From positions 1,364,001-1,428,000 of the forward strand of contig NC_008593.1 of NCBI RefSeq assembly GCF_000014125.1: a DNA stretch of 64,000 nucleotides, written 5' to 3'. Below are positions 15,914 through 24,041 of this stretch, piece by piece. Each line of letters starts with the position of its first letter. The stretch's first letter is position 1. The notes below the pieces were generated by a model, which was not told where the DNA came from, did no database searches, and worked only from the letters and a program-made list of their open reading frames with translations. The DNA comes from Clostridium novyi NT (GTDB lineage: Bacteria > Bacillota > Clostridia > Clostridiales > Clostridiaceae). Made by a program: the position numbers and the translations under genes.

Positions 15914-16420
15914 TTTCTTACCTGCTTTCCATCTGTAACCGCATTTTAAACAGGTTATTTCTATTTTATCTTTTCCTATAAATCCTCCTACACCGCCTAA
16001 AAGTAATGCTTTGCCAATACTAAACCCTCTTTTATTAGCTGTTATTTGTGTAGAGCCACATTTAGGGCAACACACCACATCTTCATCTTTTGATTTTGGT
16101 TTTACCTTCTCTGCTTTTTTAATTCCTGTAACATCTGTTAAAGTTACTTTTTCAGAAAAGAATTTTAAAACTTCTTCAACCTTTTCATTATTACCTTTGT
16201 AAAACATAATACTATTTTTATTTAAACTAGCATCTTCTAACTTTTCTACGTTTTGTCCACTGTTATTAGTACAAAATGTTATAAAGCCTTGTGTCCATGT
16301 AGTTGCCATTTGATACTTAATCTCTGTTATTTTATTATTTGCAATTTCAAGTCTTCCTACATTGACTTTATCATCTGTAACACTAAGTTTCTTTAGTATA
16401 CCTTTTACTTGAATTTCCAT
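15911..16420 (-). CDS. PH-fold (DUF4429-like) / zinc-ribbon protein, moron-like cargo
   Basis: The 169-residue protein has an N-terminal beta-rich region (1-100) of the pleckstrin-like DUF4429 type (VKGILKKLSVTDDKV..I..YKG) and a C-terminal zinc ribbon with C-C-P-K-C-G and C-L-K-C-G-Y-R-W. The two halves of the ribbon are split by a glycine-rich hydrophobic loop (K-A-L-L-L-G-G-V-G-G-F-I-G). Start: ATG at 16420 has a GGGGGG-like site; the frame runs up to 16441. It lies between the MuF/immunity-like genes and scaffold with its own extended -10 promoter and terminator, so it is probably not structural. Role unknown; possibly membrane- or lipid-associated. Confidence 0.75.
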   Translation of the reverse strand: MEIQVKGILKKLSVTDDKVNVGRLEIANNKITEIKYQMATTWTQGFITFCTNNSGQNVEKLEDASLNKNSIMFYKGNNEKVEEVLKFFSEKVTLTDVTGIKKAEKVKPKSKDEDVVCCPKCGSTQITANKRGFSIGKALLLGGVGGFIGKDKIEITCLKCGYRWKAGKK

Positions 16421-16451
16421 ATAGTCGCCCCCCAATGCCATAATTTATTAC

Positions 16452-16460
16452 ATTATACCA
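16452..16460 (-). promoter_or_regulatory. Extended -10 promoter of the PH/zinc-ribbon gene
   Basis: On the minus strand TGGTATAAT is a perfect extended -10 element. It lies 32 bp before the chosen ATG and just downstream of a terminator. No good -35 at 17 bp, as is common with extended -10 promoters. Confidence 0.55.
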
Positions 16461-16475
16461 CTTTTAGAGGTCAAA

Positions 16476-16514
16476 ATAAAAAGTACCTACTATTTAACTT
16501 AGTAAGTACTTTTA
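16476..16514 (-). terminator. Terminator after the small acidic ORF next to the MuF gene
   Basis: Minus strand AAAGTACTTACTA...TAGTAGGTACTTT followed by TTATTTT is a long, nearly perfect stem that closes the terminase-portal-MuF-acidic ORF block. Confidence 0.7.
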
Positions 16515-16736
16515 TATTAACTTTATATATTTGACAATATCTTTTAACTTTTCGCCTTGTATTATCCAGTTATCAGCCATATCCATAAATGAATTAAATT
16601 CATTTTCATCTTCATCATTACCGGCTTCACCTGTGTAATATTTATCATTAAGCAAACATATTACATACTCTTTATCTTTATAATAAAAAGTAATATCATC
16701 AGTTTCACTTTGATATTGTAAATCTTTAAGATTCAT
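16512..16736 (-). CDS. Small acidic protein, candidate immunity protein of the MuF C-terminal domain
   Basis: The 74-residue protein is acidic (T-G-E-A-G-N-D-E-D-E-N-E-F) and starts only 4 nt after the MuF gene stop, with a ribosome site inside that gene's end. No family is recognised. Small acidic ORFs directly behind a MuF protein carrying an extra C-terminal domain are what is expected of immunity proteins of MuF polymorphic toxins. A strong terminator follows. The immunity role is inference from order, size and charge. Confidence 0.7.
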   Translation of the reverse strand: MNLKDLQYQSETDDITFYYKDKEYVICLLNDKYYTGEAGNDEDENEFNSFMDMADNWIIQGEKLKDIVKYIKLI

Positions 16737-16740
16737 AGTA

Positions 16741-18027
16741 TCACTCCTTCAATATATCCCTATGCTGTCTTCTTTCCTTTTTAGTCAGTTCTTTAACTTC
16801 TCTTGAAATCATTTTTTCTTCTTTATCCCACTTATAAATGTGGCTATGTTCTCCATGCTTACCATAAGGATGCTGTTTAGGTCTATTATGATGTCCCGAA
16901 TGAATTTGTTTAACCATCATTCCATATTTATCATATAAAGTCCTATCAACTTGATTAAAGCCATTTTTACTAACTTTATCACTCTCTATTACTGAATAAG
17001 GTTTATGTTTTCTTGGAGGACTATAATGTTCTCCCTTATGATCCTCTGTTATTTTTATTATACCATCTTTGGTGTACCAGTATCCACCTTTATAAACATC
17101 ATTTCCAAATCTTTTACTGTACCATTCATTATAATTCTCATATTCTATAATATCTCCAGTAGTATTATCTCTCCTTAAATTCGACGCTATATCTTCAACT
17201 ATAGATATAGTGTCACATCTACAATGAATATCTTCACTTGCTACACCAAACAATCTAGGTTGCAAGGCTTTATATCCTCTTATTTCAAATTCTTCATCTA
17301 TACCTATAGTTACACCATCTAATGCTCTATGTGTATCTCTTGTTTTATGATCTAATGTTGAAATCCATCTTTTCTTTAATCCTATTCCTAATTTACTTGC
17401 TTCTTGATAACTATCTTCTCTTGCTAAACTTCTAAGTCTGTTTCCTTCTGTTATCGCTATCCTTAAAGCTTGTTTATAATCAGCTACCCCTATATTGCTT
17501 ATATCAACGGCTATATCTCTATACCCAGAACCATTTATAAGACCTCTTGTTAAAGCTCCTTTAGTTTTAAGCTTAAGATTATGTAAATGCTTATCATATA
17601 ATCTTTCACTTAACCTTAATCCATCTATAGGCATCTGAATAGCTTTTTCTACTGTTTTAGTATCAATCATTGTAAAATCTAATGTTAATCCATTCTCTAC
17701 TTCTAATTGATAGAATAAACCATTATATGTTTTAGAATAAGCTTCTTTAGCATGATTGCTTATCAACGTTTCATTATTTTTATAAGTATTATCTAATACA
17801 TTATTTATTTGATTGAGCAATGACTTTAACCTATCTACTTTTAACCATTCTTGAAAACTTAAATCTCCATATCTATTTAAATAAGAGTTTAAAAGCTTTT
17901 TCATTTCTATAAGTGACGATTTATAATTAGCAAGCAATAACTTATTTGTATCCTTTTCTCCTTCTTCAAGAAGCTTTAATATCTCTAAATAATATTTACT
18001 AAGCTTCTCCATTGTCTTGATCCTCAT
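16741..18027 (-). CDS. Phage minor head protein (MuF/SPP1 gp7) with an extra His-rich C-terminal domain
   Basis: Residues about 1-280 form the MuF/gp7 module: long helices, then T-E-G-N-R-L-R and K-R-W-I-S-T-L-D-H-K-T-R-D-T-H-R.., F-G-V-A-S-E-D-I-H-C-R-C. Residues about 290-428 are an additional domain with clustered histidines and aromatic residues (H-S-G-H-H-N-R, H-P-Y-G-K-H-G-E-H-S-H-I-Y) and a basic end (L-T-K-K-E-R-R-Q-H-R-D-I-L). MuF proteins enter the capsid and may be ejected; variable C-terminal toxins are known for this family. The His-rich end could be such a toxin or nuclease. It overlaps the portal gene by 29 nt. Confidence 0.85.
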   Translation of the reverse strand: MRIKTMEKLSKYYLEILKLLEEGEKDTNKLLLANYKSSLIEMKKLLNSYLNRYGDLSFQEWLKVDRLKSLLNQINNVLDNTYKNNETLISNHAKEAYSKTYNGLFYQLEVENGLTLDFTMIDTKTVEKAIQMPIDGLRLSERLYDKHLHNLKLKTKGALTRGLINGSGYRDIAVDISNIGVADYKQALRIAITEGNRLRSLAREDSYQEASKLGIGLKKRWISTLDHKTRDTHRALDGVTIGIDEEFEIRGYKALQPRLFGVASEDIHCRCDTISIVEDIASNLRRDNTTGDIIEYENYNEWYSKRFGNDVYKGGYWYTKDGIIKITEDHKGEHYSPPRKHKPYSVIESDKVSKNGFNQVDRTLYDKYGMMVKQIHSGHHNRPKQHPYGKHGEHSHIYKWDKEEKMISREVKELTKKERRQHRDILKE

Positions 18028-19462
18028 TTATTTCTTTTTCTGTTATTGCATCTAAATTAATAGGTGCATAAGGTTGCATGTCTATTTTTTCTTTAACTTC
18101 TTCATAATCGAGTTCAAGAATATCACATAGTAATTTTAATACTGTATCATCATCAAGTCTTGTTGCAGCAGTAAGAACATTATTTATTAATTGTCCTTGT
18201 TTCTCTGCTTCTATTTTTTCATTATTAGCAATATCATTTTCATTAACCATAGTTTCTCTTACTATGTTAATATCAATATCCATATAGTTATAAGCTTTAT
18301 TAAACCTCTTATTAATGTTTTCTACTATAACTTTTAATAACTGTCTTATAAGCTTTCTAAGTCTTATTTCTGCCTTATTACATTTTAAATCCAATAAAGC
18401 ATATCTAGATTTAATAACTACATTAGTAACATTTCCATCTCCTATTTGGCTACTATCAAACCCCATACCAAACTTATAGATACTATCTTTATCTAACTCT
18501 AGTTTAACCCTTCTAGCTTCATGTGGAATATCTATAGTCTTAACATCTAATCCTCCACTTTCATCTACTCCTATAGTCTTTTTAGTTTTTAAATTAGTAG
18601 TTAATTCATCTAAATTATCTCCTGGATAACCTCTAACTACATATATCGCTTCTTGAAAGTCTTGTAAGTTATTAGATAAACTACAAGCCATAAGGTCATA
18701 ATCATCTATAAGTGCCTTAATAGGTTCTAAGTCCGTCTTTTCATATTTATTATTCTGCAACTTAAAAAATGGTATATAACCAAAACTTCCACCATCATAA
18801 TAAGCTTTTTCATCTTCAAGAGTTATATGTGGTCTTGGATTTGGTTTTATACCATTGTCTAATTTAAATTCTTTGCTATCTTTATCCTGGATATAATAAG
18901 TTACATCCTTATCTGTCCATACCTCCGCTTTAGTAATTATTACTTCCTTGTCCTGGTCTTGTATTTTAGTATCGTAATATCTCACTATAGATTTTAATTT
19001 ATAATGATCTAGTTCATCATATACAGGAATAACACTTAAGCTATTTGCTACCTGGAAGTTAATTTTATTACTAGAATCTACATAAGCATAAACATATTCA
19101 AGTCCTTTATTAGATGCTCCTTCAATAGCATTTTGTAGCACCTCTTGAAAGTCCTCATTGATGTATTCCTTTAATTTCTCTTGTAGCTCCTGGTCTTCTG
19201 TTATAACTTCTATAGGGTTAGATAATAAATATTGTACCTTCTGGTCCACAAGTTCAGTGTGAAATAAATGAGGTATTTTTATATTGCTCCTATATTTATC
19301 TTCTTTTAAAATACCATTATTATCATAATAAAATAATCTATAATTTAATATCTCATGTTGTCCTTTATAGTATTGTAGTCCTTCTCTAGCCTTTGCTTTA
19401 CTTTGAGATACTCTATCTCTATCTATTAGTTTTTTAATTTCTGAACCATTCAAGCTTATCAC
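17999..19462 (-). CDS. Portal protein (SPP1 gp6 family)
   Basis: The 487-residue protein is in the order terS-terL-portal-MuF typical of SPP1-like head modules. N-terminal I-K-K-L-I-D-R-D-R-V, then a central alpha/beta core containing K-A-Y-Y-D-G-G-S-F-G-Y-I-P-F-F and D-Y-D-L-M-A-C-S-L-S-N-N-L-Q-D-F (typical portal helices), and a helical, acidic C-terminus. It forms the dodecameric DNA channel of the head. Length fits the SPP1 family. It starts 4 nt after the terminase gene stop. Confidence 0.93.
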   Translation of the reverse strand: MISLNGSEIKKLIDRDRVSQSKAKAREGLQYYKGQHEILNYRLFYYDNNGILKEDKYRSNIKIPHLFHTELVDQKVQYLLSNPIEVITEDQELQEKLKEYINEDFQEVLQNAIEGASNKGLEYVYAYVDSSNKINFQVANSLSVIPVYDELDHYKLKSIVRYYDTKIQDQDKEVIITKAEVWTDKDVTYYIQDKDSKEFKLDNGIKPNPRPHITLEDEKAYYDGGSFGYIPFFKLQNNKYEKTDLEPIKALIDDYDLMACSLSNNLQDFQEAIYVVRGYPGDNLDELTTNLKTKKTIGVDESGGLDVKTIDIPHEARRVKLELDKDSIYKFGMGFDSSQIGDGNVTNVVIKSRYALLDLKCNKAEIRLRKLIRQLLKVIVENINKRFNKAYNYMDIDINIVRETMVNENDIANNEKIEAEKQGQLINNVLTAATRLDDDTVLKLLCDILELDYEEVKEKIDMQPYAPINLDAITEKEINEDQDNGEA

Positions 19463-19465
19463 CTC

Positions 19466-20725
19466 CTACACTAGCCATTTCTTAGCTTTCATTTCATCTT
19501 CTAATGAATACCTAATAGAATCTATACTATGGTTATTTTTATCTGGGAACTCTGCTTTAAAGTTTCCTTCTTTATCTTTTTCTAGTTCATAACCTAAGAA
19601 CTCTCTAGCAGTATTAGGGCATCTTTCTTTATCAATAATTATCTCTTCTAAGTCCTGTAAAAACTTAACACCATGCTCTACACTATCTGGACCCTTCTTT
19701 GCTCCAATAATCTTTAATCCTAATTTTTTAAATTCTGCTATTGTTCTAGGTTCAGCACTATCTGCTACAATTCTGTTATTACTTTTATTTTCTTGTTTTA
19801 TAGTTTCTACTGCTGAACTATTACTCATTCCAGCCTTATGAATTTCATAGAATATATATAATCTTCTTCTAGTTTTATCATAATGATTTACTGTATAGTG
19901 TAATGGGTCACTAGCATAACCAAAGTCTAAACCTCTATGTACTCTATCAAAGCTTGCTATTTCTTCATCAGTTATTTTTCGTATAGTTACATTAGTAAAT
20001 ACCTCTCCACCAGTTCCAGTAACTGCTCCTAAATAATCATGTTCATATTTAAGATGATTTACTTTCTTAAGATGTTCAGCTTCTAATATAAACTGTTTCC
20101 CTAGCCACTCTCTAGGAACACCTAAATAATTGCTATGATGAACCAACTTATCTTTTCTTGTTTCTAACACCTCCATATTCGCCCAATTTCTTTGACTTTC
20201 TGGTGGGTTGAAAGAATAAAATACACAAAACTTTGGGCCACCCCTCATAAGAGATTGATTAATATTTCTTATCTTATCGTAACCTTCAAATTCATCTACT
20301 TCTTCATACCAAATATATTTAATATATCCTTTGGCAACTTTAATAGATTTCATTTTAAGAGGATTGTCAGCACCTTTAAATAATATTACAGTTCCTAAAG
20401 GTTTATATGTTAACTTTAACGGTGAATAATTAACTTCCCATTCACTCTCACATTTAAGTTTCTCTATTGCCCATAACATCTGTTCAAATACAGACCCTCT
20501 TAAAGTATCTTTTACCCTTCTAAAAATTACTGCATTAGTAACTTTGCCTTGCTTTGAATCCTTCATCATATTAAATATAATTTCAATAGAAATAAAAGAG
20601 GACTTTGTGCTACCACGACCGCCCTTTAGCCAATGATGAGTATAAAGTCCTTTTTTAATATCTCTATGAACTTGATGAAAACTGGGTGCTATTATTGATT
20701 TTAATTTTACTATTTGCTTATTCAT
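19466..20725 (-). CDS. terL: Terminase large subunit
   Basis: The 419-residue DNA-packaging motor has a Walker-A-like GGRGSTKS at 35-42, an acidic Walker-B-like W-Y-E-E-V-D-E-F near 139-146 and a C-terminal RNase-H-like nuclease (H-R-G-L-D-F-G-Y-A-S-D-P, A-D-S-A-E-P). It is of the PBSX/Terminase_3 type. It translocates DNA into the capsid and cuts concatemers. The start overlaps the end of the small subunit gene by 8 nt, giving coupled translation. Confidence 0.95.
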   Translation of the reverse strand: MNKQIVKLKSIIAPSFHQVHRDIKKGLYTHHWLKGGRGSTKSSFISIEIIFNMMKDSKQGKVTNAVIFRRVKDTLRGSVFEQMLWAIEKLKCESEWEVNYSPLKLTYKPLGTVILFKGADNPLKMKSIKVAKGYIKYIWYEEVDEFEGYDKIRNINQSLMRGGPKFCVFYSFNPPESQRNWANMEVLETRKDKLVHHSNYLGVPREWLGKQFILEAEHLKKVNHLKYEHDYLGAVTGTGGEVFTNVTIRKITDEEIASFDRVHRGLDFGYASDPLHYTVNHYDKTRRRLYIFYEIHKAGMSNSSAVETIKQENKSNNRIVADSAEPRTIAEFKKLGLKIIGAKKGPDSVEHGVKFLQDLEEIIIDKERCPNTAREFLGYELEKDKEGNFKAEFPDKNNHSIDSIRYSLEDEMKAKKWLV

Positions 20726-21179
20726 CTATATCATCTACTATCTCTATCCCTACATTCCCTTCAACTTCAACTTTTTCTGTAAATAATCTATATCTCTTTC
20801 CTAAGAGTTCTGCGGCTTTATTTCTATCTTTTATGTTAGGTCCTATATTAATGACTTTAGTTACAGTTCTATAGCCTTTTTTCTTACCATCTTCTCCTAT
20901 TACTGGCTCTTGCTCTTGAACTGCTAAAGGTTCATTTTCTTCACCTCTAACAACTCTAGTAAGATATTGAAGCACTTCTTCTGCTTTTGCTATGCGTTTG
21001 TCTTCTAATTGCGTCATTCTTTCTTGTATATAGTTTTTAATGTCAACTTTTGTTAAGTTCATACTTCCTATTTGCCTTGCTGTCTTCTTATTATATCCAG
21101 CTTTTATTGCTGCTTCTGTGGCATTGCCTAACTGTATATAATAGTCAGCAAATGCCTTCTGTTTTGGTGTTAGCTTCAC
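20718..21179 (-). CDS. terS: Terminase small subunit
   Basis: The 153-residue protein starts MKLTPKQKAFADYYIQLGNATEAA, the classic Terminase_2 N-terminus with a helix-turn-helix (A-A-I-K-A-G-Y-N-K-K-T-A-R-Q-I-G) that binds the packaging site; a charged oligomerisation region follows. It begins the late structural operon, and the pac or cos site is likely within or near it. Confidence 0.95.
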   Translation of the reverse strand: MKLTPKQKAFADYYIQLGNATEAAIKAGYNKKTARQIGSMNLTKVDIKNYIQERMTQLEDKRIAKAEEVLQYLTRVVRGEENEPLAVQEQEPVIGEDGKKKGYRTVTKVINIGPNIKDRNKAAELLGKRYRLFTEKVEVEGNVGIEIVDDIDE

Positions 21180-21277
21180 AATGCCACCTCCATTTAATCA
21201 TATTTTAAAAATTAGTAATAAATTAAAACTAACCTAGTTTAATTCAGAATATATTAATTTAAATATTTTCCAAAAAA

Positions 21278-21287
21278 TGTTATAATG
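21278..21287 (+). promoter_or_regulatory. Promoter of the plus-strand membrane protein gene
   Basis: A TATAAT lies in GTTATAATG near 21281, about 40 bp before the GTG start, with a weak TTTAAA about 17 bp upstream. It is oriented against the surrounding phage genes. Confidence 0.45.
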
Positions 21288-21325
21288 AAATTGCGTTGGA
21301 ATTATCTTTGAAAGGAGGTCTTAAC

Positions 21326-21619
21326 GTGTTAGTTTCTTTTATTTTTCATAAATATGCTAATATGTTTAAGAAAGCTAATTCTATGAAAAACACTAAAAAA
21401 AGAAGCTACCGTAAAAATAATTATAAAGGCAAAATAATAAGCAAAAAAATTAGGACTAATATAAAAGGGTATATTAATCCTATAGTAACTAGTCTGATAA
21501 GTACTTTTATAACTAAGTTAGTGTTTTCAACGGATAGAATTATTAAATCTACCGACGTATATTTTTTAATCTTATCAGCAATGATATTGTTCACTTATTA
21601 TTATTTGCATAAACACTAG
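21326..21619 (+). CDS. Small basic membrane protein on the opposite strand, moron-like
   Basis: This is the only plus-strand gene in the late/early part of the prophage. GTG at 21326 has a perfect AAAGGAGG site (the frame extends to TTG at 21296 without one). The 97-residue product is strongly basic (K-K-T-K-K-R-S-Y-R-K-N-N-Y-K-G-K) in the middle and ends with a hydrophobic transmembrane helix (V-Y-F-L-I-L-S-A-M-I-L-F-T-Y-Y-Y). It has its own promoter and an excellent terminator. Family unknown; superinfection exclusion or other lysogenic conversion is possible. Confidence 0.7.
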   Translation: MLVSFIFHKYANMFKKANSMKNTKKRSYRKNNYKGKIISKKIRTNIKGYINPIVTSLISTFITKLVFSTDRIIKSTDVYFLILSAMILFTYYYLHKH

Positions 21620-21663
21620 ATTAAACTAGGAACTTTTATTCCAACGTAAAGATCCTATATCTC

Positions 21664-21703
21664 AAAATAAAAGCTTGATGTTTTTCATCAAGCTTTTATT
21701 TTT
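21664..21703 (+). terminator. Bidirectional terminator
   Basis: A perfect stem AAAAGCTTGATG/CATCAAGCTTTT with a TTTTT loop, with A-tract and T-tract on the two sides, so it works in both directions. It closes the plus-strand membrane protein gene. Confidence 0.85.
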
Positions 21704-21736
21704 AATATTCTCTATATTATTATATTAAATTCACAC

Positions 21737-21762
21737 AAAAAAGACACCCGTTTCCGAGTGCC
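21737..21762 (-). terminator. Terminator after the ArpU/RinA regulator
   Basis: Minus strand GGCACTCG-GAAA-CGGGTGTC followed by TTTTTT: a GNRA-looped stem about 110 bp beyond the regulator's stop codon. Confidence 0.7.
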
Positions 21763-21873
21763 TAAGCTAAGATTTACAGTGTCCCTGCTGTGTTATCTTT
21801 TTCTATATTAATACTATATCATTTTTAATCTATATATAGGATATATATAAAGTATATATTTTATATACAACAA

Positions 21874-22314
21874 TTATTTAATTAAAAGTGGCATCATGTT
21901 TATTATTGCTCTTTCTTCTGCTTTCTGACAGGCTACCATACTAAATCCAAGCTGTTTACTAATTATATACCATGTTCCAACTGGTGCTTTCATGTATCGT
22001 AGTTCTATTACACTTCTCTCAAATTCAGATTTCAATGAATTAAAAGCATTTTCTATCTTGTTACAATTAATTTCATACATTTTTTTTAATTTTTTTAATT
22101 GTTTAATCTTATCTGCTTTACTAATAATTCTATTTTCTAACTCTCTATTTATTTTAAAAGTTTCACAAGTCCTTTCACTAAAAGTCATAGCTTGTATATC
22201 ATAATCATTTTCTGTAGCTTCTATTTCAAGTTGTATATTTTCTATATCACCTTTCCACACTAAATAGGAATTAAGCATTTCTCTGGCTTGTAGTCTTCTA
22301 TAGTCTTTTGCCAT
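21874..22314 (-). CDS. ArpU/RinA-family late transcription regulator
   Basis: The 146-residue protein has a helical, charged N-terminus and middle and a C-terminal sigma-region-4-like helix-turn-helix (V-I-E-L-R-Y-M-K-A-P-V-G-T-W-Y-I-I-S-K-Q-L-G-F-S). This is the ArpU/RinA family, which activates the packaging and structural operon in Firmicutes phages and is commonly encoded just before terS. Here the terminase genes lie immediately downstream past the plus-strand gene, as expected. Confidence 0.85.
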   Translation of the reverse strand: MAKDYRRLQAREMLNSYLVWKGDIENIQLEIEATENDYDIQAMTFSERTCETFKINRELENRIISKADKIKQLKKLKKMYEINCNKIENAFNSLKSEFERSVIELRYMKAPVGTWYIISKQLGFSMVACQKAEERAIINMMPLLIK

Positions 22315-22347
22315 AATTTATATCACCTCTTAATTTTGGATAAAAAA

Positions 22348-22386
22348 ATACCGATTATTCTTTTCTGAATAATACGGTATTTAAAA
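22348..22386 (-). terminator. Terminator of the unknown/SEC-C gene pair
   Basis: Minus strand AAATACCG.ATTATTC / GAATAAT.CGGTATT followed by TTTTTTT, directly after the SEC-C gene. Confidence 0.8.
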
Positions 22387-22392
22387 TTAATT

Positions 22393-23205
22393 TTATTCTT
22401 TCAAAGTTTTAGGAATGCTTTGTTTTTTAGCTTTATCATAAAGTACAATTTTATAATGTTCTATCTTATCATTATCATTTTTTAAACAACATTTTTTATA
22501 TTTTTTTTGTGATCCACAAGGACATTTTTCATTTCGTCCCACGTTTTTATATTTAGGATTTAGTTCTTTTAATATTTTCAAGTCCCATTTGTCATAAGGA
22601 TTATCTAAATAATTTATTAAGTTCTGTAGCATAGAATAATCATATTCTTTGTCTTTTAGAAACAATACTGCAAACTTATCTGCTGGATTTTTAACAATAG
22701 CCATGGCTAAAAACTCCATATCAACTACATTTCTAAAACACATTTCTCCATTGTAAATTTCACCGATTTTATGTCCACATGATTTCCGCAAAGATATTTC
22801 TTTACCACAAATTGAACATTTTGACTTTTTTATTATTGATTCACGACTCATGAAAAGAACATAAGGAAACAGTTTTTGAAATTTTCTTGAATAACATTCT
22901 ATAAATTCTAAATTATAAAGATTATTAGAATAGTTAAAATGTCTTCTTAAAAATGTAAATTCAACTTCTACCCTTTCATAATCTTTCCATGCTTCAAAAT
23001 ATTTTTTCTTTTTAAGATTATTGAATGCATTTATATAATGATTTTTAATTTTAATAACTTGCTGTATACACCATATTTCTTTTGCTTTATTTTGATCATT
23101 TTGTCTAACATAAATTTGTTTTAACTCTTGTAAATTATTAATAATATCTTTATCTATTAAACCTTTTTTGTTATTTAAATTTAGTATAATATTTTCTAAA
23201 TTCAT
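22393..23205 (-). CDS. SEC-C motif protein, second gene of a candidate defence pair
   Basis: The 270-residue protein has a helical N-terminal half, a middle zinc-binding-like cluster (K-C-S-I-C-G..C-G-H.. at about 135-155, H and C ligands), and a C-terminal SEC-C motif with G-R-N-E-K-C-P-C-G-S-Q-K-K-Y-K-K-C-C near residues 237-254. ATG at 23205 has the site AGGTGAG and lies 11 nt from the upstream stop; the frame extends to TTG at 23226. SEC-C marks metal binding, as in SecA, and occurs in many uncharacterised proteins. The pair has its own promoter and terminator. Function unknown. Confidence 0.75.
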   Translation of the reverse strand: MNLENIILNLNNKKGLIDKDIINNLQELKQIYVRQNDQNKAKEIWCIQQVIKIKNHYINAFNNLKKKKYFEAWKDYERVEVEFTFLRRHFNYSNNLYNLEFIECYSRKFQKLFPYVLFMSRESIIKKSKCSICGKEISLRKSCGHKIGEIYNGEMCFRNVVDMEFLAMAIVKNPADKFAVLFLKDKEYDYSMLQNLINYLDNPYDKWDLKILKELNPKYKNVGRNEKCPCGSQKKYKKCCLKNDNDKIEHYKIVLYDKAKKQSIPKTLKE

Positions 23206-23215
23206 GAAACTCACC

Positions 23216-23737
23216 TTATTTATCAAAAAATTTATTAGAAATTGAGTCTACTGTTCGTTCAAAATCCTCAATGTTTCCTTCAAATTGTATTTTTTTAGAT
23301 TCACCATCACATTCAACAGTTATTTTTACTGTTCCACGTATTGTATCTTTTGTTTGTTTTAATTTTTCATAAAAATATGAACCAATCATACTTGTAATAA
23401 TTGACAAAACAGCTTGCTTAACTATAATTTCACACAAATTTATAACACTAGAATGAAGTTCTAATTCTTTGTAATTATTGTCTGATATACATATATCCGG
23501 AACTAATTTTGTACCTACTGATTTTTCTTTTATATATTCAAAAAACTCTTGCGTTCCCTCTGGAAATACTGGAGAGTTATAATCCTTAAATTTTTCTATA
23601 GGTATCAATAAAACATTTGCCCTTTTTATTTGTGATTCATATTCTATTGGAAAATAATCTTTATTATAAATATCTTTAAAAGTTATTTCATTATCATTAA
23701 CATCTACCTTTATATTTTTATGATCCTTATATAACAT
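23216..23737 (-). CDS. Unknown protein with a possible amphipathic/transmembrane helix, first gene of a candidate defence pair
   Basis: The 173-residue protein has a beta-rich N-terminus, a hydrophobic helix (I-I-V-K-Q-A-V-L-S-I-I-T-S-M-I-G-S-Y-F-Y, about residues 105-125) and a C-terminal beta strand-turn region (I-T-V-E-C-D-G-E-S-K-K-I-Q-F-E-G). Start ATG at 23737 has a perfect AAGGAGG site. It is followed by the SEC-C gene after 11 nt. No family is recognised. The helix could insert into the membrane; the partner has a metal-binding motif, so a sensor/effector pair is conceivable. Confidence 0.7.
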   Translation of the reverse strand: MLYKDHKNIKVDVNDNEITFKDIYNKDYFPIEYESQIKRANVLLIPIEKFKDYNSPVFPEGTQEFFEYIKEKSVGTKLVPDICISDNNYKELELHSSVINLCEIIVKQAVLSIITSMIGSYFYEKLKQTKDTIRGTVKITVECDGESKKIQFEGNIEDFERTVDSISNKFFDK

Positions 23738-24041
23738 TTTTGCCTCCTTAGTGTACTATATTTTAAATTATTTAACCTTTAATAAATTTAATATATAATC
23801 ATTAAACTTTTTAAATTTAAATCCTAGTTATATAATTTACTGTGTTATATTTTTCAATTTAAACTATATATTATCAATTATATCATGTATAAAAAAATTT
23901 TTAATTCTATTTTCTACCGTATTATTCAATTTTCAAAGAACAAACAACACTTATTATAATTTTTCTCCTATTTTCAATCTTTTTAGATATAGCTTATGTC
24001 TATTTTCAGTTCTTTTTTAGTACTTAGCTATAACTTTCCTT
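23738..24041. other. Intergenic stretch upstream of the unknown/SEC-C pair
   Basis: About 300 bp of extremely AT-rich sequence. It holds the ribosome site and the TTGAAA-17-TATATA promoter for the unknown/SEC-C pair. No further gene or RNA is seen. Confidence 0.6.
23829..23857 (-). promoter_or_regulatory. Promoter of the unknown/SEC-C pair
   Basis: Minus strand TTGAAA (23857-23852), 17 bp, TATATA (23834-23829), about 92 bp upstream of the first start codon. Confidence 0.5.
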
